Shown here: piece after piece, positions 25,945 to 33,948 of the stretch
Layout: each line of letters starts with the position of its first letter
How positions within the stretch are numbered: the stretch's first letter is position 1
Origin: Pseudaminobacter salicylatoxidans
GTDB taxonomy: Bacteria; Pseudomonadota; Alphaproteobacteria; Rhizobiales; Rhizobiaceae
Direction of reading: 5' to 3'
Length of the DNA: 64,000 nucleotides
NCBI RefSeq assembly: GCF_003148475.1
Contig: NZ_QGGG01000006.1
Coordinates: 124,001-188,000 of the forward strand
Position numbers and translations under genes: made by a program
Notes under the pieces: generated by a model
The model's input: only the letters and a program-made list of their open reading frames with translations
What the model was told of the DNA's origin: nothing
The model's database searches: none

Positions 25945-26253
25945 TCACATCTGGTCGTTGTAGGGTTCCTTCGCCTGCGCCACCATTCGCGCCAGATCCG
26001 AAAAACTCGGGGTGTTGCCGTCCAGCATGCTGGCGTTGGCCAGTTGCAGGAAACGGATCGGGAAGCACACCGCATCGCGGTTTGCAGGCGACATATCGTC
26101 GATGATGTGGTCGTCGGCGGTGGCGTTGGCCTCGGCACGGCGCAGCGCGGTTTTGATTTCCTCGGTGGTGAGGATGCCCTTGCTGACCAGCACGTTGTTG
26201 ATCGAGGCGATGGCCAGATAAAGGCCTTCCAGTTGCAGGTTGGCGGTGTTCAT
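25945..26253 (-). CDS. Conserved hypothetical protein
   Basis: A 102-residue soluble protein that I recall only as a conserved rhizobial hypothetical. It begins MNTANLQLEGLYLAIASINN and contains LVSKGILTTEEIKTALRRAEA, which looks like a helical segment, and DAVCFPIRFLQLANASM. The reading frame extends upstream, but the 48 extra residues overlap the next gene in another frame and look random. No catalytic motif or membrane segment is visible. The role is unknown. Confidence 0.72.
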   Translation of the reverse strand: MNTANLQLEGLYLAIASINNVLVSKGILTTEEIKTALRRAEANATADDHIIDDMSPANRDAVCFPIRFLQLANASMLDGNTPSFSDLARMVAQAKEPYNDQM

Positions 26254-26347
26254 GGGCGGCGTCCGGTAAAGGGTTGCAATGCCCGTTAACGCGGCGGCGC
26301 ATGATATGATCCGCCCTGGCCGAACGCACGCCGCGACGTGGCGCCTG

Positions 26348-27121
26348 TCAGCTCCGGAGATCGGCCATATAGGAGTTGGTCGCGCGAGACTCGTCATAGC
26401 CGCCGGTGTCGATGTCGGTGATCACCAGCGCTTCTCCGCTTTTGCCCGCCTCGGCCAGCAGCGTGCCATCGGGCGCGGCGACGACCGAGAGGCCGGCATA
26501 GGAAAACAGCGCGTCGTTGCCGAAATGGTTCACATAGGCGACGAAAATCTGGTTCTCGAAGGCCCGCACCGGGATCATCTTACGCGCAATCAGTTCGTCA
26601 TGATCGCTTGCTGGCAGCGCGGTCGGCACGGCCACGACCTGCGCGCCGGCGAGCGCCAGGCGGCGGACATTTTCCGGGAATTCCACGTCGTAGCAGATCA
26701 GAAGGCCGACCATGGTGCCGCGATGGTTGATGACCTGCGATTTCGGGCTTTCGGGCACGAACAGGCTGCGCTCGTAAGGACCGTAAAGATGCGACTTGCG
26801 ATAGACCGTGCGCGCGCCGAGCCCATCGACATAGAGGGCGCTGTTGTAGACCGCATCGCCGTCGCGCTCGGCAAAGCCCGCGACGATGCCGATGCCGGTG
26901 GCGTCGGAAATCGCGGCCAGCCGGTCAGCCTGCTCGCCAGCCGCCGGCTCAGCCAGCTTGCGGATCGCCTCGCCCGCGCCGTAGCCGGTCAGCGCCAGTT
27001 CGGGCGTTATCAAGAGGTTCGCGCCGGCCGTGGCCGCTTCGCGCGCGGCCTTTTCGATCCGCGCGAGATTGGCCGCCACATCACCGGCGACCGCCTGCAT
27101 CTGAAGTGCCGCGAGTTTCAT
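26348..27121 (-). CDS. Carbon-nitrogen (nitrilase-superfamily) amidohydrolase
   Basis: A 257-residue amidase or N-carbamoyl hydrolase of the nitrilase superfamily. The catalytic triad is Glu41 (LITPELALTGYG), Lys109 (VYRKSHLYG) and Cys143 (LLICYDVEFPE). It is shorter than typical N-carbamoylputrescine amidases (about 290). The ATG at 27121 has GGAGG 7 bases upstream and overlaps the PotC stop by one base. It is therefore the last gene of the ABC-transporter and ureohydrolase unit, which suggests it hydrolyses an amide of the imported compound. Candidate substrates are N-carbamoylputrescine or 4-guanidinobutanamide. Confidence 0.87.
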   Translation of the reverse strand: MKLAALQMQAVAGDVAANLARIEKAAREAATAGANLLITPELALTGYGAGEAIRKLAEPAAGEQADRLAAISDATGIGIVAGFAERDGDAVYNSALYVDGLGARTVYRKSHLYGPYERSLFVPESPKSQVINHRGTMVGLLICYDVEFPENVRRLALAGAQVVAVPTALPASDHDELIARKMIPVRAFENQIFVAYVNHFGNDALFSYAGLSVVAAPDGTLLAEAGKSGEALVITDIDTGGYDESRATNSYMADLRS

Positions 27122-27924
27122 CACCGAACCTCCGAGCCCATGGCGCCAAGCAGTTTTCTGATATCGCCGAACTTCGCGATCAGCCCGAAGACCAGCGCGG
27201 CGATTGCCACGAAGAACACGGACACCGCCGCCATCGTCGGCGTGTAGCCGTAGCGCAGCGCGTTGAAGATCTTGATCGGCAGGGTCTCCATCGTGAAACC
27301 GATGGTCATGTAGGCGATGATGTATTCGTTGAGCGACAGCACGAAGGCGAATGCATAGCCCGACACCAGATAGGGCAGGATCAGCGGCAGCACCACGGTG
27401 CGCGCCACGGTGCGGTCATCCGCGCCCATGGTCGAGGCGGCCTCGACCAGCGAGTTGTCGATGGAGGAAAAGCCCAGTGACAGCGTCACCAGCGGCAGGG
27501 TGACGAAGAAGATCGCGTGGCTGATCGCCGCCGTCCAGGGCTGGCCATAGAAGCCGGTGGTGGCCCAGAAGGAGAGGAAGCCAAGCGCGGTGATGACCGG
27601 CGGAAGAATGAAGGGCGCTATCCCCAGAAGCTGGAATATGCGTGCCCAGGGGGCTTTGCGTCGCCACAGGAACCAGCTCAGCGGCAGTGCGACGGATACC
27701 GCGATCGCTGCGGAACTCAGTGCCAGCAGGACCGAGGCGATGAGTGCGCTGCGCCATTCCTGATCGTTGAAGATCTGCGCATACCAGGCGAGTGAAAAGC
27801 CCTTGGGCGGGAAGGTCAGATCCTGCTTCTGGTTGACCGATACGCCGAGCACCACGACCAGCGGTGCTGCCAGAAACAGCGCCACGGCGATGAAATAGAG
27901 CCTGCGAAGCCAGTTCTGCATCAT
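27121..27924 (-). CDS. Polyamine-type ABC transporter permease (PotC-like)
   Basis: A 267-residue inner-membrane permease of the spermidine/putrescine type, with about six helices. The EAA-loop motif is EAASTMGADDRTVARTVVLPLILPYL, where the permease contacts the ATPase. YTPTMAAVSVFFVAIAALVFGLI forms the final helix. It overlaps the upstream permease by 4 bases (ATGA) and is followed immediately by the amidohydrolase gene. It works with PotB, PotA and the binding protein encoded just upstream. The substrate is a polyamine or guanidino compound by context. Confidence 0.92.
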   Translation of the reverse strand: MMQNWLRRLYFIAVALFLAAPLVVVLGVSVNQKQDLTFPPKGFSLAWYAQIFNDQEWRSALIASVLLALSSAAIAVSVALPLSWFLWRRKAPWARIFQLLGIAPFILPPVITALGFLSFWATTGFYGQPWTAAISHAIFFVTLPLVTLSLGFSSIDNSLVEAASTMGADDRTVARTVVLPLILPYLVSGYAFAFVLSLNEYIIAYMTIGFTMETLPIKIFNALRYGYTPTMAAVSVFFVAIAALVFGLIAKFGDIRKLLGAMGSEVR

Positions 27925-28775
27925 GCCGCGCTTTCCTTCCGGCCGACGAGCAGGGTGAGCCCCACCAGCGCCAGCGAGATCAGCACCAGGAACACCGCCA
28001 TCGCTGCCGCGAACGGCATGTTGGACTGGTAGATGGCCTGGTCGGTGATCAGCACCGACAGCGTCCAGTGGCTCGGCCTGCCGAGAATCTGCGGCAGCAG
28101 GTAGGAGCCGAGCGCGAAGACGAACACCATGATAAGCGTCGCCACCAGCGTGTTGCGTAGTGCCGGCGTTACCACGTTGAAGAAGGCCCGCACCGGCGAG
28201 GCGCCGAGCGTGCGCGCGGCTTCCAGAAGCGTGGGATCAAGCCGCACGAGGGCAGGATAAAGCACGAGGATCGTATAGGGCATCGCCTGGTAGACCATGC
28301 CTGTCAGCACCGCACCGAAGCTTGGCAGCAGCGCCTGCGGCTCCGACATCAGGCCGATCGCGACCAGAAGATTGGTGATGCCCGCCGTGCGCGAAAACAG
28401 CGTCGACCAGCTGAAGCCGATGATGACCTCGGACAGCGACAGCACCGAAAGCAGGCATACCAGCCATACCGTCTGCACTCTGCGCGAGCATTTGGTCAGC
28501 AGGAAAGTGAAGGGGAAGGCGATCACCACGCAGCATATGGCCACGAGAATCGCCAGCATCAGCGAAAAGCCGAGCACGCCGCCGAAAAACGGAGTGAGGA
28601 AGCGGGCGTAGTTGTCGAAAACGAAATCCGGCGTGTAGAAGCCGGCCGGATTGCGCTTGAAGAAGCTCACCGCGATCATGATGGAGAAGGGCACCACGAA
28701 GAACACGATGAGCATCAGCGCCGGGAATGCCAGCGGCGCGTAGTCGGCGACCGTCCTGGGCGCTTCGCGTCTCAT
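27921..28775 (-). CDS. Polyamine-type ABC transporter permease (PotB-like)
   Basis: The 284-residue partner permease, with a first helix near residue 17-40 (FPALMLIVFFVVPFSIMIAVSFF). The EAA loop is LLEAARTLGASPVRAFFNVVTPAL. The start is the ATG at 28775, overlapping the ATPase stop by 4 bases. The reading frame upstream (7 more residues) is unlikely to be used. Together with PotC it forms the membrane channel of the importer. Topology and order (ATPase, PotB, PotC) match potABCD-type systems. Confidence 0.92.
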   Translation of the reverse strand: MRREAPRTVADYAPLAFPALMLIVFFVVPFSIMIAVSFFKRNPAGFYTPDFVFDNYARFLTPFFGGVLGFSLMLAILVAICCVVIAFPFTFLLTKCSRRVQTVWLVCLLSVLSLSEVIIGFSWSTLFSRTAGITNLLVAIGLMSEPQALLPSFGAVLTGMVYQAMPYTILVLYPALVRLDPTLLEAARTLGASPVRAFFNVVTPALRNTLVATLIMVFVFALGSYLLPQILGRPSHWTLSVLITDQAIYQSNMPFAAAMAVFLVLISLALVGLTLLVGRKESAA

Positions 28776-29809
28776 TTTTCGAGCACCACGCAGCATTCGG
28801 GCGGCAGCACGACGCCGACCTGCGTGCCCGTCGCGACATCCGGCCGTTCGCGCGGGGTGGCGACCGAAATGATGGTCTTGCCGCCGGCTTCCACGAAAGT
28901 TTCGATGGTGCCGCCGAGGTCGCGCACGAAGGTCACTGTGCCGGCAATCGCGCCGTTGCCGGGCGCGGCGATGCGCACGTCTTCCGGCCGGATCGAGATC
29001 TGCGCCTTGCCGACGCCGTTCGACAGGGCAAGCCCCGCAATGACCGTGCCGAGCACCGTGGCGCGGCCTGCGCCATCCGCCTCGACCGGCAGCAGATTCG
29101 TCATGCCGATGAAGTCGGCCACGAAGGCATCGGCCGGCTTGCGGTAGATTTCCACCGGCGGGGCGGCCTGTCGGATGCGTCCTTCGCCCATGACGACGAC
29201 CATGTCGGCCATGGTCATGGCTTCGCGCTGGTCGTGGGTTACCACGATGGTGGTGATGCCGAGCTTCTGCTGAAGCTGGCGCAGTTCCACCTGCATGGCC
29301 TCGCGCAGCTTGGCGTCGAGCGCCGAAAGCGGCTCGTCGAGCAAGAAGAGGCGCGGCGACAGCGCCAACGCCCTTGCAATCGCCACGCGCTGGCGCTGGC
29401 CGCCGGAAAGCTTGGCGACTGGCCGGTCGGCAAAGCCGGGCAGGTGGATGAGTTTCAGGAGATCGTCCACGCGCTGCACCTGCTCGTCCTTCGAGCGGCT
29501 GCGGATGCGCAGCGGATAGGCGATGTTCTCGCCCACCGACAGATGCGGGAAAAGCGCCAGCGACTGGAACACCATGCCCAGATTGCGCTTGTGGGTGGGG
29601 ATCGTGGTGATGTCCTCGTCATCGATCACAATGGAGCCGTGCGACGGTTCTTCCAGCCCCGCGATCATGCGCAGCAGCGTGGTCTTGCCGCAGCCGGACG
29701 GGCCGAGCAGACACAGGAAGGTGCCGTGCGGCACGTTCAGCGAAACATTATCCACCGCCGTGAAATCGCCGAACTGCTTGGTGATGCCATTCAATGACAG
29801 ACCGGACAT
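28772..29809 (-). CDS. Polyamine-type ABC transporter ATP-binding protein (PotA-like)
   Basis: The 345-residue ATPase of the importer. Walker A is LGPSGCGKTTLLR, the Q-loop MVFQSLALFPHL, the signature LSGGQRQRVAIARALAL, Walker B LFLLDEPLSALDA and the H-loop VVTHDQREAM. The C-terminal third (about 240-345) is the TOBE/OB regulatory domain, with ISIRPEDVRIA. It overlaps PotB by 4 bases. A 219-base gap with hairpins separates it from the binding-protein gene upstream, which probably sets the protein ratio. Confidence 0.93.
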   Translation of the reverse strand: MSGLSLNGITKQFGDFTAVDNVSLNVPHGTFLCLLGPSGCGKTTLLRMIAGLEEPSHGSIVIDDEDITTIPTHKRNLGMVFQSLALFPHLSVGENIAYPLRIRSRSKDEQVQRVDDLLKLIHLPGFADRPVAKLSGGQRQRVAIARALALSPRLFLLDEPLSALDAKLREAMQVELRQLQQKLGITTIVVTHDQREAMTMADMVVVMGEGRIRQAAPPVEIYRKPADAFVADFIGMTNLLPVEADGAGRATVLGTVIAGLALSNGVGKAQISIRPEDVRIAAPGNGAIAGTVTFVRDLGGTIETFVEAGGKTIISVATPRERPDVATGTQVGVVLPPECCVVLEK

Positions 29810-29843
29810 GGAATACCTGCTCGATGCAAATTGATTTGGTCTG

Positions 29844-29878
29844 CCTCTTCACCCCGCTTGTCGCAGGCGGTGAAGAGG
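29844..29878. repeat. Hairpin between binding-protein and ATPase genes
   Basis: CCTCTTCACC (29844-29853) and GGTGAAGAGG (29869-29878) form a perfect 10-bp stem, with an extra CCGC/GCGG pairing inside. A second weaker hairpin, ATCCTCCCCGC/GCGGGAAGGAT, lies at about 29989-30013. Both sit in the 219-base gap downstream of the binding-protein gene on the minus strand. In binding-protein ABC operons such structures commonly protect the 5' message from decay or cause partial termination. Confidence 0.6.
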
Positions 29879-30028
29879 GAAGCAACAACGCCAACTCCTC
29901 TCCGATAAGAAGGGGATGGCTGAACGTAGCGGAGGTGGGGCAAGGGGAAAAGCCCCGGCAGCCTTGTACTCCGGGCGAAAGGAGTGATCCTCCCCGCCGT
30001 TGCGGGAAGGATCAGAAGACGCCCGGCC

Positions 30029-31117
30029 TTAACCGACGATGAGTTCGGTCCACTTCTGGTTGATCCAGTCGGCCTTGGTCGTATAGAGATCGTAGCGCGG
30101 GATGATCGGATCGATTTCCGACGACACGGCGGCGAATTCCTCCGGCGTCAGGTCCAGAACCTCCTTCTTCAGCGTCGGCGCGGTGCCGACCTTGCGCGAC
30201 ATCAGGCCCTGGATCGACGGCTGGCACATATAGTCCATGAAGACATGGGCTTCGTCGGCCTTTTTGGAGGCGCGCGAGATCACCCAATTGCCCGAGTCCT
30301 GAATGCCGCCCTCCTTCGGGAAGGTCGAGCGCACCGGCTGGCCATCGGCGGCGGCAAGGCCGGTCACGTCATGGTAATACTGGCCCATGGGGATTTCGCC
30401 CGATTTCAGCGCCTGCTCGAACTGCGCCTCGTCGCGATACCACAGCCGCACATTCGGCTTCACTTCGGCGAGCTTGTCGAAGGCCTTCAACAGTCCCTCT
30501 TCGGTGTCGAGCGCATTGGTGCCGCCCATGAAGGTCTTGGCCGTCACTTCCAGCAGGAAGGAGTTGGAAGCCAGAGCCAGCAGGCCCAGCTTGTCCTTGT
30601 TGGCCGGATCCCAGAGCGCATCCCACGAGGTCGGCGCCTCCTTGTAGACATTGGTGTTGGTGACCAGCGTGATGAACCAGGCCACCGCGCCGATACCGGC
30701 AACGCGGCCGTCCGGGTATTTGTTGACGAAGCGCTCGAGCAGATCGCCGCTGTTCTTGATCCTGGAGGTGTCGATCGGCGTCCACAGTTCGGTCGCCTGG
30801 CCCTTCAGCGTCGAGGTCTGCGACATCATGGAGACGTCGGCGGGCGCCTGGCCGGCCTTGGCAGCCTGTTCGAGCTGGACCAGCCAGGCCTCGCCGGTCG
30901 GTTCGGCGATGGATTCGACCGCAATGCCAGTTGCCTTGGTGAATTCGGGGAAGATGTGCTCGTCGAACGACTTCTTGAAATAGCCGCCATAGACGCCGAC
31001 CTTCAGCGACTTGTCCTGCGCGCGCAGCACGGCAGGCATGGCAAGCAGGCCGGCGGTGGCGATGCCCGCCTTGAGCATGGTGCGGCGGGTGACGCCGACC
31101 TTGGAAAATTCGGTCAT
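30029..31117 (-). CDS. Polyamine-type periplasmic substrate-binding protein (PotD-like), Tat-exported
   Basis: A 362-residue periplasmic binding protein with a twin-arginine signal: VTRRTMLKAGIATAGLLAMP, cleavage near LRA/QD at about residue 33. The mature part has the start LKVGVYGGYFKKSFDEH and the aromatic and acidic positions expected in a type II fold (for example WENP-type positions SWDALWDPANKDK and GQYYHDVTG). It delivers substrate to PotABC encoded downstream. RBS AGGAGAACAG lies upstream of the ATG at 31117. A polyamine or guanidino ligand is inferred from context, not from identified binding residues. Confidence 0.9.
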   Translation of the reverse strand: MTEFSKVGVTRRTMLKAGIATAGLLAMPAVLRAQDKSLKVGVYGGYFKKSFDEHIFPEFTKATGIAVESIAEPTGEAWLVQLEQAAKAGQAPADVSMMSQTSTLKGQATELWTPIDTSRIKNSGDLLERFVNKYPDGRVAGIGAVAWFITLVTNTNVYKEAPTSWDALWDPANKDKLGLLALASNSFLLEVTAKTFMGGTNALDTEEGLLKAFDKLAEVKPNVRLWYRDEAQFEQALKSGEIPMGQYYHDVTGLAAADGQPVRSTFPKEGGIQDSGNWVISRASKKADEAHVFMDYMCQPSIQGLMSRKVGTAPTLKKEVLDLTPEEFAAVSSEIDPIIPRYDLYTTKADWINQKWTELIVG

Positions 31118-31241
31118 TTCTTCTGTTCTCCTCTTTCTCGCCGGTTTGGCCGGCGGCTAGTCTTGTTTCTTTTACGCCTTTCGGGCGGGCCTGTCCCGTT
31201 TCCGGCGGCCGCCTGAGAAGCGGTTTGCTACCGTCGCCCGA

Positions 31242-32288
31242 TCAGCGTTTTACCGCCGGGCTGTACACCATCAGGCTCAGGATTTCGAACAGCATCTGCG
31301 CGCCCGCATGGGCCGTGTTGGTGGTTGAATCATATTGCGGTGCAACCTCTACCACGTCGCCGCCGACGAGGTTTAGTCCCTTGAGGCCGCGCAGCAGTTC
31401 CAGGGCCTCGCGCGTCGTCAGGCCGCCAAGCTCCGGCGTGCCGGTGCCCGGCGCAAAGGAAGGGTCGAGGCTGTCGATGTCGAAGGACAGGTAGGTCGGG
31501 CCGTCGCCGACGATCTGTCGCGCCTTCTCGATGATCGCGGGGATGCCCATGGCCGGGATTTCCTCGGCATGGACTACCGTCATGCCGGAATCGTAGGAGA
31601 ATTCCCACAAATATTCCGACGAGCCGCGAATGCCGATCTGGATCGTCCGGGCCGGGTCCAGCACGCCGTCCAGCACCGCGTTGCGCATCGGGCCGCCGTG
31701 GTGGAACTTGGTCTGGTCGAACAGGCCGCCGGTGTCGCAATGCGCGTCGATATGGATCAGTCCGACCGGGCGGTCCTTGCCGATGGCCCTCAGGATCGGG
31801 TGGGTGATGGAATGGTCGCCACCCACCGAAAGCGGAATGATGCCTGCCGCCACTATCCTGGCAATGGTCGCCTCGATATCGACATGGCTCTGCTCCAGCC
31901 GATAGCGGCTGGCAAAGGGCACGTCGCCGATGTCGGCCACACGCAGGTCGAAGGTCGGCGCGCAGTCCAGCACATGGTTGTAGGGGCCGATGCGCTCGAT
32001 GGAGCGCACCGCGCGCGGCCCGAAGCGCGAGCCGGGCCGGTTGGTTACGCCCAGATCCATCGGCATGCCGACAATCGCCACCTGCAGGTCGCCGAAGTCC
32101 GGCGCGGAATGGTCGATCTGGCGATAGGGTGCGCTGAGGAAGGTTGGCAATCCGGCATAAGGAGCCTGGCGGGTGCCGCCTTCGGTGAAGATCTTGTCGG
32201 CCACCTTCTTGAAACGCGGATCGAAAATATCGCCGCCATGGCTTTCGCCATACTTCTTGCGCAGCGCGTCGAGCTTGTCGGAACTCAT
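31242..32288 (-). CDS. Agmatinase-family ureohydrolase
   Basis: A 348-residue manganese- or nickel-dependent ureohydrolase that removes urea from a guanidino compound (agmatine, 4-guanidinobutyrate, guanidine or a relative). Metal-ligand motifs are intact: GGDHSIT, HIDAHCDTGG and SFDIDSLDPSFAPGTGTPE. An N-terminal extension of about 60 residues (SHGGDIFDPRFKK and similar) is longer than in E. coli SpeB, as in several non-agmatine family members. RBS AAAGGGAG lies upstream. It is the first gene of the operon that continues with the ABC importer and amidohydrolase. The LysR gene is divergent. The substrate cannot be settled from sequence, so I give no gene symbol. Confidence 0.9.
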   Translation of the reverse strand: MSSDKLDALRKKYGESHGGDIFDPRFKKVADKIFTEGGTRQAPYAGLPTFLSAPYRQIDHSAPDFGDLQVAIVGMPMDLGVTNRPGSRFGPRAVRSIERIGPYNHVLDCAPTFDLRVADIGDVPFASRYRLEQSHVDIEATIARIVAAGIIPLSVGGDHSITHPILRAIGKDRPVGLIHIDAHCDTGGLFDQTKFHHGGPMRNAVLDGVLDPARTIQIGIRGSSEYLWEFSYDSGMTVVHAEEIPAMGIPAIIEKARQIVGDGPTYLSFDIDSLDPSFAPGTGTPELGGLTTREALELLRGLKGLNLVGGDVVEVAPQYDSTTNTAHAGAQMLFEILSLMVYSPAVKR

Positions 32289-32424
32289 GCGGAAACTCCC
32301 TTTGCGATGCGCCGGGGCGGCTTGCGCAAGGTGTCTCGCAGCTTTTCGCTGTCTTCTCCTGCGTAAACGGCCAGCGGGCGCGGATACTCACTCCGACCGG
32401 ATTGGACCGCGCCGACGTTGAAAA

Positions 32425-32434
32425 ATCAATTGAT
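32425..32434. promoter_or_regulatory. Palindrome ATCAATTGAT in the agmatinase/LysR gap
   Basis: A perfect 10-bp palindrome in an AT-rich patch of the 220-base divergent gap. It is a candidate half of a LysR operator together with the inverted repeat at 32451-32469. Confidence 0.4.
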
Positions 32435-32450
32435 AATGTTATAGGTGAAT

Positions 32451-32469
32451 ATGTGAGAAATTTTCACAT
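32451..32469. promoter_or_regulatory. Inverted repeat ATGTGA-N7-TCACAT, candidate LysR operator
   Basis: Two perfect 6-base half-sites separated by 7 bases, 40 bases before the LysR start and about 165 bases before the agmatinase start. The size and dyad symmetry fit a LysR-type recognition site of the general form T-N11-A. The region also holds the divergent promoters, which I could not place with confidence. Confidence 0.5.
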
Positions 32470-32508
32470 CCATGGATGCAAATTCGTGCAGCCTTGTCCG
32501 ATCCACAG

Positions 32509-33468
32509 ATGAAGAAACGCCTGCCACCGCTCAATCCGCTGCGCGCCTTCGAGGCGGCCGCGCGGCTGGGTTCGCTCAGCAAGGCCGCAAGCGAACTCAA
32601 CGTCACCCATGGCGCGATCAGCCATCAGATCCGGGCGCTGGAGGAGGCGCTGAAGGTCAGCCTGTTCGAGCGCTCCGCCCGCCGGCTGAAGCTGACGCCG
32701 CAGGGGGCGGAGCTGCTGCCTGCCGTTTCCAGTGCCTTCGACGGCATTGCGGCCGCCACCCAGCGCATGACGCGGCCGACAAGCTCGGGACGGCTTTCGG
32801 TAAGCTGTGTGCCCGCACTTCTGTCGCTTTGGCTCATTCCGCGCCTGTCGAGCTTTTATGCGCGCTTTCCCGACATCAGCCTGAGGCTGATGGCTTCGAA
32901 CGACCCGCAGGAAATCCGCTCGCCGGACGTGGATATCTGCATACTTTACGGCGACGGCGGCTGGAGTGACTGCTGGTTGCGCAAATGGTCGGATCTGGAA
33001 CTGTTTCCCATCGTCAGCCCGACGCTGATCAACAACAAGCCCATCCGCACCATCCGCGATCTGGCCGACCATGTGATGCTGCATGGCGATGACGGGCGCG
33101 AATGGAACACATGGCTGGCGGCGGCCGATGCGCTGGACCTGAAGCGCGGCCAGCGGCATATGTTCTCCGACGCGCGGCTTTCGACGGAAGCCGCGCTGAA
33201 TGGCCATGGCGTGGCGCTGGGCGATTCCGTCACGGCCAGCGGCCTGCTCGCCAAGGGGCAGTTGATCACCCCCTTCAAGCTGTCGGTGCCAGCGGTCGAT
33301 GCCTTTTATGTGGCCTGCCGCAGCGAGGTGCGCTCCGCTCCCATCGCGCAGGTCTTCATCGACTGGCTCTTTGCCGAGCGCGATGAAGCGGCCGCGCGCG
33401 CCGAAACGTCAGTCGCCGGCCAGATCAGTATCCGCAAGCGACGTTCGCAGAAACAATCGGCCACTTAG
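32509..33468 (+). CDS. LysR-family transcriptional regulator (GcvA-like)
   Basis: A 319-residue regulator with the N-terminal winged helix-turn-helix (residues about 5-64) of the GcvA subgroup: LPPLNPLRAFEAAARLGSLS, then HGAISHQIRALEEAL and LFERSARRLKLTPQG. The effector domain follows from about residue 95. The C-terminal tail is basic (KRRSQKQSAT). The ATG at 32509 is where family similarity begins, although no strong Shine-Dalgarno is present; 11 further residues upstream are possible. It is divergent from the agmatinase-ABC operon and is its likely regulator. Confidence 0.9.
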   Translation: MKKRLPPLNPLRAFEAAARLGSLSKAASELNVTHGAISHQIRALEEALKVSLFERSARRLKLTPQGAELLPAVSSAFDGIAAATQRMTRPTSSGRLSVSCVPALLSLWLIPRLSSFYARFPDISLRLMASNDPQEIRSPDVDICILYGDGGWSDCWLRKWSDLELFPIVSPTLINNKPIRTIRDLADHVMLHGDDGREWNTWLAAADALDLKRGQRHMFSDARLSTEAALNGHGVALGDSVTASGLLAKGQLITPFKLSVPAVDAFYVACRSEVRSAPIAQVFIDWLFAERDEAAARAETSVAGQISIRKRRSQKQSAT

Positions 33469-33486
33469 CCAGTACTGGGACGCACG

Positions 33487-33948
33487 TTACAGATCCTTCG
33501 CCATCAGCACGCACAGACCGTGATCGTCGCGAAAACGCTCGATCGCCTGCCAGCCCAGCGAGGCATAAAGCCCTTCCGCGCCGTAGGTGTAGAGGTGCAG
33601 CCTTTCGCAGCCGAGCGAACGCGCATGCACCTCGATTGCCCCGACCAGCAGCGTTGCGATGCCGCGCCCGCGAAATTCGGGCACGACGACCAGTCCTGCA
33701 AGCCAGGGCGAAACGTCATGCTGGGGGTCGATCTCCTCGCGCACGAACAGGCATGTTCCGGCCAGCCGTCCATCCTGCTCGGCAACGAGGGCGATTTCGT
33801 AGCCCTGGTTGCGGATGAAGTTTCCGATTTCGTCGCGATCCTGCTCCAGCGTGCGCTCACCACCGGCGAAGAAGGTGTCATAGCGCAGCTTTGCCAGCGC
33901 GGCGATTTCAGCGGCCGAGGGCTCAGCCGGCCGTATTGTTACCGGCAT
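33487..33948 (-). CDS. GNAT-family N-acetyltransferase
   Basis: A 153-residue acetyltransferase. The acetyl-CoA-binding signature LVVVPEFRGRGIATLLVGAIE (VxPxFRGRGIA) is perfect, followed by a C-terminal YASLGWQAIERFRDDHG block. The start at 33948 lies inside the end of the upstream MFS gene with a 26-base overlap, so they are probably translated together. The substrate is unknown. It is convergent with the LysR gene, only 18 bases apart. Confidence 0.88.
   Translation of the reverse strand: MPVTIRPAEPSAAEIAALAKLRYDTFFAGGERTLEQDRDEIGNFIRNQGYEIALVAEQDGRLAGTCLFVREEIDPQHDVSPWLAGLVVVPEFRGRGIATLLVGAIEVHARSLGCERLHLYTYGAEGLYASLGWQAIERFRDDHGLCVLMAKDL

Noticed and set aside
32289-32508. Possible guanidine riboswitch in the agmatinase leader
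   Set aside because: I looked for paired ACGR-loop hairpins and the ykkC-type core in the 220-base gap and saw none; only palindromic operator-like sites are present.
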